Shown here piece by piece: positions 41,722-50,040 of a stretch of 64,000 nt of DNA. Within the stretch, counting starts at the first letter, position 1; every line of letters begins with the position of its first letter. The notes beneath the pieces were generated by a model that saw nothing but the letters and a program-made list of their open reading frames with translations, did not search any database and had not been told where the DNA came from. The position numbers and the translations under genes were made by a program. This stretch comes from Kordiimonas aestuarii (GTDB taxonomy: Bacteria; Pseudomonadota; Alphaproteobacteria; Sphingomonadales; Kordiimonadaceae), in the NCBI RefSeq assembly GCF_025574465.1, contig NZ_JAOBPP010000020.1:186001-250000 (forward strand), written 5' to 3'.

Positions 41722-42792
41722 CTATTCCTTCAGGTAGCCGCGGTCGGCCCAGGCTTTGTATTTCCCCCTGAAGGCCTGAAGTGATGTCCATACGCGGGCA
41801 AACTCCGGGTCCTTCGCCACAAGGTCACGCGCAACTTCGTTCCAAGCGGTGCGCAGTTCCGCCAGCACCTCGGGCGACCATGTGTGGATCTGCACGCCCT
41901 TGGCTTCCAGTGCTACCATCGCGTCTGCCTGCAGGGCTTCTCCTTCCGATATGCCATACCGCACATTCGAAGAACATGCGGCCTCAACCTGCACCTTCTG
42001 CGTGTCGGTCAGTGCGTTCCAGGCGTCAAGGTTGATCATCAGTTCAAAGAAGGTGGATTGCTGGTGCCAGCCGGGGAAGTAGTAATGTTTGGCCACCTCA
42101 TAAAAACCCATGCGGTAGTCGACGGCAGGCATGGCGTATTCGGTTGCGTCAATGGTGCCCAGTTCCAGCGCCTGGTATATCTCTCCACCTGCAATCAGTT
42201 GCGGTGCTGCACCAACTTTTTCCATTACTTTGGCGCCAAGGCCAAAGAAGCGAATTTTGAGACCTTTGAGGTCCTCGACCGAGTTGATTTCTTGTTTGAA
42301 CCAGCCAGAAGCTTCGGGTGGGGTCATGCCGCAGATGATGCTGTGAATATTGTGTTTGTGATAAACCTCTTCAAACAATTCCTTGCCACCACCATAATCG
42401 AACCACGCAAGGTATTCGGGCGCAGAGGGGCCAAATGGCACACTGGAGAAAAGCTGGAGCGCTGCGTCCTTGCCAGCCCAATAACCCGGTGTCGACCAGC
42501 CTGCCTCAACGGCACCGTAGCTGACGGCGTCAAAGGTCTCGAAAGGGGGGGCCAGCACACCTGGCTCGTAGAATGTCAGGTTGATGGTGCCTGCGGATAT
42601 TTTGCTGACCTCGGTCTCCAGTCGTTTACCCAAGGTACCAAGCTGGATCAGCGTTGAGGGGTAGGTACTTGTCAGCCGCCATTCTACCGGTTCGGCAATG
42701 GCGGCCGCATCGCTGCGCTCTTTGGTTTTCTCAGAAGAACATGCCGCCAGCAAACAGGATGTCGCCAGCATGGCAAATGTAAACGGTCGCAT
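41722..42792 (-). CDS. TRAP transporter substrate-binding lipoprotein (DctP-type)
   Basis: A 356-residue binding protein with a lipobox (SCLLAAC, Cys at residue 18), so it is probably membrane-tethered, unlike most soluble DctP proteins. The body has EWRLTSTYPSTLIQLGTL, GGEIYQALELGTIDATEYAMPAVDY and FPGWHQQSTFFELMIN, the last two resembling alpha-keto-acid or lactate binding TakP-type proteins. Ligand is predicted to be a carboxylate. ATG 42792 has GAGGGGG upstream. Confidence 0.9.
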   Translation of the reverse strand: MRPFTFAMLATSCLLAACSSEKTKERSDAAAIAEPVEWRLTSTYPSTLIQLGTLGKRLETEVSKISAGTINLTFYEPGVLAPPFETFDAVSYGAVEAGWSTPGYWAGKDAALQLFSSVPFGPSAPEYLAWFDYGGGKELFEEVYHKHNIHSIICGMTPPEASGWFKQEINSVEDLKGLKIRFFGLGAKVMEKVGAAPQLIAGGEIYQALELGTIDATEYAMPAVDYRMGFYEVAKHYYFPGWHQQSTFFELMINLDAWNALTDTQKVQVEAACSSNVRYGISEGEALQADAMVALEAKGVQIHTWSPEVLAELRTAWNEVARDLVAKDPEFARVWTSLQAFRGKYKAWADRGYLKE

Positions 42793-42854
42793 AGCTTCCC
42801 CCTCGCGTCCCTGATAATAGGAGCCTATTCTCAAAGGCTATATATTTTATAAGG

Positions 42855-45677
42855 TTAGCTGAATTTCTTCAGCGCTTGACCCAACAGGATATATAGTTTG
42901 CCCATGTCGGACGAAACAAGGGTCACTGAAAGCGCACTGCCGCGATCCCCCATCATTGCGCGTTCCATCATGCCTTCAAAGTCACGGCAGTAGCGGGTGA
43001 CAGCTTCGCGGAATTCGCTGTCGGTCTGGAATTTATCGGCAATCGCCTTCCGGGTTTTCCTGTCAGCAATCTTGACTGTACGGCGCATGAAAACGGAGCG
43101 ATCGCCCGACAGATAGGCTTCCCAAACATCATCAGGCAGATCTTGTGACAACGCCTTGTTGATATCAATCGAGGTGGATTGCAGGCTTTCCATCAGAAGT
43201 TGGGACGTGCGGGCAAAGTCGTTTTTTGTTGCCGCGGCAATGCGTGTTTCTATCTCGGCGGTCTTGTCGATAAACTGTGCCGCACGCTGCGCTACCTTGT
43301 CGGCTTCCGTGCCAATACGCATGGCGAGGAGGGCGCTCTCTTTTTCTGCCTGATCTGCGGTTTCCTGATACTCGGTCAGGACACGGGCAAGGGTCGCTTG
43401 CATTTCTTCGCGCAGATACGTAATTCGCTCGGCCGCCCGATCGGAGATTTGTTCCATGCTGGCGGCCAGTTCTGTGCGGGTTTCGTCGACGGTGCGCTTC
43501 ATATCTTCCTGCACCCGGCCGGTCTGGTCCATCAGGGACTGACTAGCGGCATCAAGACGTGTCGCGGCCTCCATGGACCCAAGTGCGAAGCTTTCGACCT
43601 CCTTGGCCATGCTGTCAGAGGCTTGGTTCAGTTTTTTGATTACACCTTCAGTTTCCTCGCGGATACGGTCTCGTTCACCGGCAAAGGCGTCAGCTGCGGC
43701 CCCGAGCGATTCACGCGATTCCTTGATCTCATCCCGCATGGCAGTTGAGCGACCGGACAGCGTATCGGCAGCGCTTAAAAGTTCGCCGCTGGCATCTCTG
43801 CTTTTCGCCTGCATGTCTCCCATAATGCTGACAAGCTCTCCCGACTTTCCGGAAAGGTCGTCATGGGCGAGGGACGCCGTGTTTTGAAGCTCGCGGCTAT
43901 GCTCACGAAAGCGCTCTGCGGCCTCAATAACGCGGTCCGCCGCTTCGCTTGATGCGTTATTTAGGGCGTCGCGCTGTGCTGTCAGGTCTTCCTCAAGGCT
44001 GGCCAGCTTCATGCGGGTTTCATTCAATACGCCGGAGAGGACGCCGCTCTGCATGCTCATTTGCTCGCGCACGTTTGTGAGCTCTGCGTTTGCGGCGGTG
44101 GCTTTTTCGTTGAGGGAGTCAGCCTGGGCGCCCATGTCGCTTGTCAGTTCGCTTGCTTTGGCTGACAATTTGTCAGCACTTTCACTAAGCGTGGTTGTGC
44201 TGGTTTCGCCTGCACGTGCAAGCTCTTCCATCTGTTCTTCGACGCTGGCTCGCAACTGGCGGATGTGTTGCAGGGTCCGTTCAGCGGCGTTTTCTGCCTT
44301 GCTAACGGCTTCGTCACTGTGGCCGGTAATCGCTGCCATGGTTTCCTCAAGGGCGCTACGGGCCCGGTTGAGGCCCTCCTCAAGCACTTTGTCTACATGC
44401 TCGGCCTGTTCCAGCACTGCCTTGCCTGTGGCTTCCGTTGTCTCAAGCGTGCGTTTGTTGACCTGTTCGCTGGTGGACAAGGCGGACGCACAGTGTTCTT
44501 CGAGCGATTGGCCAGCTTCGTCCAGCAGGGTTTTTGCCTTGTCGACGGTCTCGATCACCTGCTCAGACATGGCTTTGGCCCGGTCGGAGAACAGGTTGGA
44601 AACTTCGTTTGTGCGTTCCAGTGCTTCGGTCGCAGTGGTGCGTACTTCGCCAACATGGCTCCTGAGCGTTTCTTCAATCTTGGCTGACTCTTGAGCCGCA
44701 AGTTGTGCCAGTTCACCGAGCACGGTGGCTTGTGTTTTCATGTGTTCAGAAAGCTCGGCAGAACGCCCTTCAAGTCCCTCGACATCGTGGCGGAAGCGGT
44801 CCATGCCAGAAAGTACGTTATCCGTGACCGACTGAAGACGTAGTTCAACATCGACCACCATATCCTGCACTTCGGTAGCCTTCAGGCCCACATGTTTGCT
44901 GGCTTTGCCCAGACGGGCCTCCATGGCTTCGGTAGCGCCCGCAAGTGCATCAAGGCTGGTGTCAATCTTCTCTTTGGCGGCGCCAGCTGTGCCTGCGGCA
45001 TGCTCCCCGGCACCTTCAAGGCGGGCAGCGATTGTGCTGACAATGGTTTCAAGCGAGTTGAACCGTCCCTCTATCTCTGTGGTGAGCTCGGTCATTGAAG
45101 AGCGTTCGCGCTCCAGAATGTCGCGGATAGACGACGTGCGTGCCTCGGTGTCGGCAGTGGCGGAAAAGAGATTGCTGATCTGCTCCTGAAAGCGTTTTTC
45201 AAGATTGCCGATGCGGTCACCCGCGAGGTCAGCCACGGCTTCGATATTCTGCAATTCTTTGGTCAGTGACTTGTTAAGCTGGTTCAGGCGCTGTTCCGCG
45301 ACCTCGACGGGCGCAACCGCTTTGTGCAGGCTTTGTGCCATGGCAAGGCGACGTTCCAGCAGGGGGTCGGTGCGCTGAAATGCAAGGGCAATGAGCCAGA
45401 AAATGGCGACCGGCGTGGTAAGGCCGCCAACAAGGCTCGATAACGCCATATTACTTGCCAGAAATTCCGTAAGTGCATCAGTGGTATACAGATAATAAGC
45501 CGCACCCCCAAACCACAGCAGCGTGGAAGCCAAAGCAAGGATGAATGGTAACATGCGTCGGGTATTGCGCGCGGTAACCGCCTTCTTCTCAGCATCGTCT
45601 GCCGCAATAATATGTGCAGGCCCATCATCTGCCCGCTTTTCTTCAGTTTCCGGGAAATCCATTTCCGCCTTCGACAT
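42855..45677 (-). CDS. Large coiled-coil membrane protein, TipN-like
   Basis: A 940-residue protein with two N-terminal membrane spans (about residues 44-64 and 80-100). A very long coiled coil rich in Glu, Ala, Ser and Thr follows (about 125-830), then a conserved C-terminal block ending VSSDMGKLYILLGQALKKF. This architecture matches TipN of Caulobacter, a new-pole landmark that positions flagella and guides division. Direct sequence identity cannot be tested here, so TipN-like is a structural call. GAGGGG precedes ATG 45677. Neighbours are Hpt and receiver proteins on the other strand, compatible with polar signalling. Confidence 0.65.
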   Translation of the reverse strand: MSKAEMDFPETEEKRADDGPAHIIAADDAEKKAVTARNTRRMLPFILALASTLLWFGGAAYYLYTTDALTEFLASNMALSSLVGGLTTPVAIFWLIALAFQRTDPLLERRLAMAQSLHKAVAPVEVAEQRLNQLNKSLTKELQNIEAVADLAGDRIGNLEKRFQEQISNLFSATADTEARTSSIRDILERERSSMTELTTEIEGRFNSLETIVSTIAARLEGAGEHAAGTAGAAKEKIDTSLDALAGATEAMEARLGKASKHVGLKATEVQDMVVDVELRLQSVTDNVLSGMDRFRHDVEGLEGRSAELSEHMKTQATVLGELAQLAAQESAKIEETLRSHVGEVRTTATEALERTNEVSNLFSDRAKAMSEQVIETVDKAKTLLDEAGQSLEEHCASALSTSEQVNKRTLETTEATGKAVLEQAEHVDKVLEEGLNRARSALEETMAAITGHSDEAVSKAENAAERTLQHIRQLRASVEEQMEELARAGETSTTTLSESADKLSAKASELTSDMGAQADSLNEKATAANAELTNVREQMSMQSGVLSGVLNETRMKLASLEEDLTAQRDALNNASSEAADRVIEAAERFREHSRELQNTASLAHDDLSGKSGELVSIMGDMQAKSRDASGELLSAADTLSGRSTAMRDEIKESRESLGAAADAFAGERDRIREETEGVIKKLNQASDSMAKEVESFALGSMEAATRLDAASQSLMDQTGRVQEDMKRTVDETRTELAASMEQISDRAAERITYLREEMQATLARVLTEYQETADQAEKESALLAMRIGTEADKVAQRAAQFIDKTAEIETRIAAATKNDFARTSQLLMESLQSTSIDINKALSQDLPDDVWEAYLSGDRSVFMRRTVKIADRKTRKAIADKFQTDSEFREAVTRYCRDFEGMMERAMMGDRGSALSVTLVSSDMGKLYILLGQALKKFS

Positions 45678-45842
45678 TCTGCCCCTCAACTTCCTCACCA
45701 GTGCCCGTCTTACAGTTTATGATTAAGCCCCGCCCGTCAATGCCTTGGGTGGCTCTTTTCTGATCGACGCTGGTATTTTGTTACGAACTTATGGCATCAT
45801 TGCGGAAGGGGAAAGGTTTCTGGCTCAACGGAAGGGGCTGAT

Positions 45843-46103
45843 ATGGCCGAGCAGGCAACCATAGGGGCAACAAGGCCAAGTGCGGCGCAAAGACGGTATC
45901 TTGAGCGTGGCCTGAAGCAGCCGGGAGGCAAGCTACCGCTGTTTGACCATAATGGCCAGCGCATCAAGGACCAGACAATTAAATCTTGCCTGTCGCATGG
46001 TTGGTGTGAACCGTGGCACCGGAACCCGATCAAGCCAGATTGGCTGGTGTGCAAGCTGACAGAAGAAGGCCGGGCAGTGCTTGGCAAGCGTGCAGTATGC
46101 TGA
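45843..46103 (+). CDS. Small conserved hypothetical protein
   Basis: An 86-residue basic protein with AAQRRYLERGLKQPGGKLPLF, LSHGWCEPWHRNPIKPDW and LTEEGRAVLG. The last part resembles a wing of winged-helix proteins, and small proteins of this pattern recur in alphaproteobacteria without a named function. It overlaps the start of the Hpt gene by 7 bases, so the two are coupled. Confidence 0.65.
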   Translation: MAEQATIGATRPSAAQRRYLERGLKQPGGKLPLFDHNGQRIKDQTIKSCLSHGWCEPWHRNPIKPDWLVCKLTEEGRAVLGKRAVC

Positions 46104-46480
46104 CAAGCGACTGGGACGAAAGCGTCATCCTCGACCCGCGGCACCTGACCGGTTTTACCGGTGGTGATACCGACCTTGAAATACAGGTGCTGGAGGTCTT
46201 TCAGGCCAGCGCCGCGAGTTACCTGACGGCCCTTGACGAGGCGACGGACGAGAACTGGAAGGGGTGTGCCCATAAGATAAAGGGCGCAGCGCGGGGCATT
46301 GGTGCATGGTCACTGGCGTGCGCGGCAGAACGCGCCGAACAGAGCATGCCTGCCGTGGCCGCAGGCACTGCTCGACAAGAATGCCTATCCGAGCTTCACA
46401 AGCGCTTGCAACAACTTAACACAGCGATAGTGTCGCGAATAAAAGCGATCAACGACGCTGAAATGATTGACCATGAATAA
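46097..46480 (+). CDS. Histidine phosphotransfer (Hpt) protein
   Basis: A 127-residue single-domain Hpt protein. The phosphorylatable His is His59 in CAHKIKGAARGIGAW, followed by the usual helix (ACAAERAEQ). Upstream is a FTGGDTDLEIQVLEVFQASA helix as in Hpt domains that bind receivers. ATG 46097 overlaps the previous gene by 7 bases. It precedes a receiver lacking its acceptor Asp and a second Hpt-like protein, making a compact phosphorelay cluster. Confidence 0.88.
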   Translation: MLTSDWDESVILDPRHLTGFTGGDTDLEIQVLEVFQASAASYLTALDEATDENWKGCAHKIKGAARGIGAWSLACAAERAEQSMPAVAAGTARQECLSELHKRLQQLNTAIVSRIKAINDAEMIDHE

Positions 46481-46568
46481 AAACAGGCGTTACAAAAGTG
46501 AAAAAGGTTTATAACCCAATATGGTACAGCTGTTTTTGTGCATGGGCGGGGGAATGTAAGGCGACTGT

Positions 46569-47120
46569 ATGACCGATTATGATTTTGACCGGGTCAATAT
46601 TCTACTAGCGGAAGATAGCCCGTTTATCCGCTCGTTGCTTGTAAACTCACTGAAGGTTCTGGGTGTTGGTAACGTATTTGCCGTCGAACATGGCGGTGAT
46701 GCGATCCATTTTCTGCAACGCGTCAAAAACGAGCCCATGCGGGTTGGTGTACAGCAGATCGATATTGTTATCTCCAACTGGGATATGCATCCCATCGACG
46801 GGATGATGTTTCTGCGCTGGGTCAGGCGCCACAAGGACAGCCCGGACCGTTTTGTGCCGTTTATGCTGATCACCTCCTATACCGAGCCCGAGCGAGTGTT
46901 GCAGGCGCGTGAGATGGGGGTGACAGACATGCTTGCAAAGCCGTTTACCATTAAAAACATTGGTGAAAAGTTGATCTCGATCATCGAGCGGCCCCGCCAG
47001 TTTGTGCACACGAAGGACTTCTTTGGCCCCGACCGCAGGCGCCAGAAACTTGAACATGGTGGACCGGAACGTCGTGTGCTGACCGACAAGAGCGAAGGCG
47101 TGGAGATTATCCGTGGATAA
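46569..47120 (+). CDS. Receiver-domain protein with Asn in place of the acceptor Asp
   Basis: A 183-residue CheY-like protein without output domain. Conserved receiver features are present: acidic pair Glu15/Asp16 in LLAEDSPF, Thr/Ser near 102-103 in LITSYTE and Lys124 in AKPFT. The phospho-acceptor position reads ISNWDMHPIDG, with Asn70 where ISDWNMP is usual, so normal phosphorylation is not expected. A charged tail follows (GPDRRRQKLEHGGPERR). It overlaps the next gene by 8 bases. It may act as a phospho-independent decoy or scaffold. Confidence 0.87.
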   Translation: MTDYDFDRVNILLAEDSPFIRSLLVNSLKVLGVGNVFAVEHGGDAIHFLQRVKNEPMRVGVQQIDIVISNWDMHPIDGMMFLRWVRRHKDSPDRFVPFMLITSYTEPERVLQAREMGVTDMLAKPFTIKNIGEKLISIIERPRQFVHTKDFFGPDRRRQKLEHGGPERRVLTDKSEGVEIIRG

Positions 47121-47610
47121 AAAACCGGTCATCGTTCGTTTTTATCGGTTCAAAAACCGGTTGAAGGAAAAAACAGCAGGGCTTGCGCCTGGCAAGGTTG
47201 GCATATCTCAGGAAGCATTGGACGCTGCGGAACAAGCCCTGACCAAGATGGCAGAAGATTACCCCGATTGGGTATCCGGGCTGATTGTGAAGCTGCAGGA
47301 ACAACACGGACGTTGTGTTGACACGCCAGAAAAGCGCAGAGATTGCTTTGAGGAAATTCACCATATTGCGCATGACATGAAGGGGCAGGGTGGCACCTTC
47401 GGCTACCCGCTTATCACCGTGTTTGCAGATTCACTATATGGCTTTACCTACCCGCGTGATGAAATTACCGATCATCAGGTGGAACTGGTCAAGTCACATC
47501 TTGACGCCATGCGCGCGGTCATCCGCGGCCGCGTAAGCGGCAATGGCGGCGAGATTGGTGAGAAGCTGACGGAAACCCTGAATAACGCGATTACCAAATA
47601 CACGGCTTGA
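47113..47610 (+). CDS. Hpt-like histidine phosphotransfer protein
   Basis: A 165-residue helical protein with a Hpt-type motif HHIAHDMKGQGGTFGY (candidate His87) inside a four-helix bundle. A basic N-terminal segment (VIVRFYRFKNRLKEK) precedes it. The start is GTG 47113, overlapping the receiver gene by 8 bases, which implies coupled synthesis. It probably works with the adjacent receiver and Hpt proteins. A strong terminator follows. Confidence 0.8.
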   Translation: MDKKPVIVRFYRFKNRLKEKTAGLAPGKVGISQEALDAAEQALTKMAEDYPDWVSGLIVKLQEQHGRCVDTPEKRRDCFEEIHHIAHDMKGQGGTFGYPLITVFADSLYGFTYPRDEITDHQVELVKSHLDAMRAVIRGRVSGNGGEIGEKLTETLNNAITKYTA

Positions 47611-47652
47611 ACTTGCCGCGCCGACGTCAATGAACGCGCCGACGCCAATAAA

Positions 47653-47674
47653 AAAGGGGCCGATCGGCCCCTTT
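47653..47674. terminator. Bidirectional terminator
   Basis: Perfect stem AAAGGGGCC (47653-47661), loop GATC, GGCCCCTTT (47666-47674), with A-run before and T-rich after. It lies between two converging genes and can serve both. Confidence 0.88.
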
Positions 47675-47696
47675 ATGTTTTGTTGCATACCGCCTT

Positions 47697-49184
47697 TTAT
47701 TTGACGCCCGCGCGTTTCCGCAGGTCCAGAGCGTGGTCCATAATGTGAAACACGACATTCTGTTCCATCGTGCCGCGCACCAGATAGGAGCGCGGGCCGA
47801 TAGCGAACAGGCCGACATCCTCACCGCCATGCGTTTCCGAATTTCGGGGAATGAGCGACTGTTGCAGGTGCGTGGGGGCGAGCACTTCCTCTTGGGTCAG
47901 CGCAGGGCGTTCCCCGGGCACTGCGCCCGGACCGTTGTGATAGCCAAGAGTGGTATAGGGTTTACCGTCGCCAGCCAGGGCAGGGGTATCGCTGTGCGCC
48001 TCAACCACAAGCCCGAGGATAGGGTTTCCGCGTTTGGCATAGCCGGCCATGGTGAAGACGTGGCTGTGGTCGGCGGTGACGAGGATGAGAGTTTCATCAA
48101 GGTCAACCATTTCGACCGCCTTTTTGACAGCAGCCGATAGTGCAACGGCGTCATTCAAAGCGTTATAGGCGCTTCCCGCATGGTGGCCGTGGTCGATGCG
48201 GCCCCCTTCAACCATCAGATAATAACCCTTTTTGTTTTGGGAAAGCATGTTGATGGCTGTTTCTGTCATCACGGAGAGGTCAGGCTGTTCCGCGCTGTGG
48301 CCTGCTGAAAACTGCATGTGCGAATTGTCGAAAAGGCCAAGCAGCTTGGAGGTCGTCGTGAGGTCGACAGCTTTCAGTTCGTCTGTGGTTTCAACATAGG
48401 CCGCGCCTTTGCCCTTTTCCATCCACTCTTTGGTGATGTCCCGGCCGTCCTCGCGTTTGCCTTTGCCGGTACCGGTTGGCTGGAAGTTGCGGCGGCCACC
48501 ACCGAGCGCCACTTCAAGGCCGTCTCCCATCATTGGATCAAGGATTTGCTGTGCGATATCTCGGCATCCTGCGGCCTTGGCCTCGGCAGGTACGTCGCTA
48601 TCTGCTTCCCAGTCACGCAGTGGCGCATGGGCATAGACAGCAGCAGGCGTGGCGTGTGTCAGGCGTGCAGTGCTGACGATGCCGGTGCCCATGCCGATTT
48701 TTTCGGCGTAATAGGCCAAAGGAGTAACTGCTGTCTCTGTATCGGCTGTACACTGCCCCTGCATCTGGGTGGGTGGCGTGTTGATGACCCCGATACGGGT
48801 TTTTGTGCCTGTATTCAGTGCTGAGGCGGTGCCAGCTGAATCTGCCACCTGTGAATCTACGTTGTAGGTTTTTACAAGCGCGGTATTGGGGAACTCTTCA
48901 AAGCTGAGATAGTTCTCTTCGCCACTTTCGCCGCGTAGTTGACCCTCCAGAATGCGCGCAGCGGTCAGTGTGGAGATGCCCATGCCATCACCTACAAAGA
49001 GTATGACGTTTTTGGCGCGCTTTTTATTGATCTTGTAGGCCAGCCGCTCAGCGATGGCTGCCTCACCATCTTTGGTCCAGCTTTCAGTGGTGCCCAAGAT
49101 GTCTTCATTTGTATCGGCAGCCAGAGTGGCGGCGCTCATGGTTGCGGCTAGAATGAAGCCGCGAATGACCCCTCTTGTCATCAT
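47697..49184 (-). CDS. phoA: Alkaline phosphatase (PhoA family)
   Basis: A 495-residue exported phosphomonoesterase that releases phosphate from organic esters in the periplasm. It has a signal peptide (cleavage near TLAAD), the metal motif ILFVGDGMGIST (Asp66), nucleophile Ser116 in QVADSAGTASAL, GRIDHGHHAG, VTADHSHVF and a C-terminal ETHGGEDVGLFA. All metal ligands expected of the family appear present. AAGGGG precedes the paired ATGs (49184 and 49181). I see no convincing Pho box in the 322-base upstream region. Confidence 0.94.
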   Translation of the reverse strand: MMTRGVIRGFILAATMSAATLAADTNEDILGTTESWTKDGEAAIAERLAYKINKKRAKNVILFVGDGMGISTLTAARILEGQLRGESGEENYLSFEEFPNTALVKTYNVDSQVADSAGTASALNTGTKTRIGVINTPPTQMQGQCTADTETAVTPLAYYAEKIGMGTGIVSTARLTHATPAAVYAHAPLRDWEADSDVPAEAKAAGCRDIAQQILDPMMGDGLEVALGGGRRNFQPTGTGKGKREDGRDITKEWMEKGKGAAYVETTDELKAVDLTTTSKLLGLFDNSHMQFSAGHSAEQPDLSVMTETAINMLSQNKKGYYLMVEGGRIDHGHHAGSAYNALNDAVALSAAVKKAVEMVDLDETLILVTADHSHVFTMAGYAKRGNPILGLVVEAHSDTPALAGDGKPYTTLGYHNGPGAVPGERPALTQEEVLAPTHLQQSLIPRNSETHGGEDVGLFAIGPRSYLVRGTMEQNVVFHIMDHALDLRKRAGVK

Positions 49185-49506
49185 TTGTCCCCTTCGATGC
49201 AGTTGCGGGTTTATATTGGGCGCCTGTGCGCAATAGCTGTAGCAAAGATTAGCTTCTTAATAAAAGGCCAATTTGACGGATTGGAGTCGGTGCTGTTTTT
49301 TTTTGGCGCTTCTGCTGCGTAGTCGTTTGTCAGAGACGCGTAAACTTTTGTCGTAAGAGTTTATCAATAAAACGTATTTTTCCCTCACTTCGCCGCTTTG
49401 GGGGTGTAATTTTGCCCTTATTCCCCACATATACATACGTCAGCGGCAAAAAGTCGCGGCTTAAATAAGAACTGAACGACAGACGACACAAGCGAGGAGA
49501 AGTTTC
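49185..49506. other. 322-base intergenic region without a gene
   Basis: Separates the divergent phoA gene and the exported TonB-C-like gene. It has a run of eleven Ts near 49295-49305 and AT-rich stretches, but I find no clear -35/-10 pair, Pho box or small open frame. Confidence 0.6.
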
Positions 49507-49992
49507 ATGAAAAAAGGTTTTTTCAAATCAGTAGCCATGGCAGCAACCCTGGGTGCTGCCACATTTATGGCGCCAGCGAATGCAGGCCAGGAAGACGGAC
49601 TGGATGCGTGGGCCAAGTCGGCAGGCGTTTCTGTTGACGATGTTATGGTTTACCCGGCAATGGCGCTGCGTCGCGGTGAACAAGGTTTCACCAGCATTCG
49701 TGTCACGGTGAACCGGAACGGTGACATCGTCGCACAGGAAAACGTTTTGCGTGCGGACAGCTCGTCCATCAATTCAGCAGCCAAGCGGCTTCTGAAAAAG
49801 GTCGACTTTCCGGCGCTTCCCGCAGACTACCGGGCGGAAGAGCTGAGCTTTGCGCTTACGCTTAACTATGCGATTGCGAACTCGGGTGCTGAAGAAGCAT
49901 CGCTCAAGCGTGAAGGTATGGTGTCGAGCCGTGAAATTGCGCGTGCTCGCGGGCCCGTTAGCGCCAGCATTCGTATCCTCGATGCTGACTAG
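49507..49992 (+). CDS. Exported TonB C-terminal-like protein
   Basis: A 161-residue protein with a signal peptide (MKKGFFKSVAMAATLG, cleavage after ANA near residue 26). The mature part resembles the TonB C-terminal domain, with VYPAMALRRGEQGFTSIRVTVNRNGDIV, NSAAKRLLKKVDFPALPADY and SFALTLNYAI. It lacks the N-terminal anchor and Pro-rich spacer of true TonB, so it cannot transduce energy in the usual way. GCGAGGAG precedes the ATG. Function unknown. Confidence 0.72.
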   Translation: MKKGFFKSVAMAATLGAATFMAPANAGQEDGLDAWAKSAGVSVDDVMVYPAMALRRGEQGFTSIRVTVNRNGDIVAQENVLRADSSSINSAAKRLLKKVDFPALPADYRAEELSFALTLNYAIANSGAEEASLKREGMVSSREIARARGPVSASIRILDAD

Positions 49993-50013
49993 GCGTTGCT
50001 GAAATGATCATGG

Positions 50014-50040
50014 AAAAGGGAGCCTTTTGGCTCCCTTTTT
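50014..50040 (+). terminator. Rho-independent terminator
   Basis: AAAAGGGAGCC (50014-50024), loop TTTT, GGCTCCCTTTT with further Ts. It serves the TonB-C-like gene and overlaps the end of the converging VWA gene. Confidence 0.9.

Noticed and set aside
49185..49506. Possible Pho box upstream of phoA
   Set aside because: I looked for paired CTGTCAT-like half-sites and found only weak TGTCAG and TTGTCG fragments without the right spacing.
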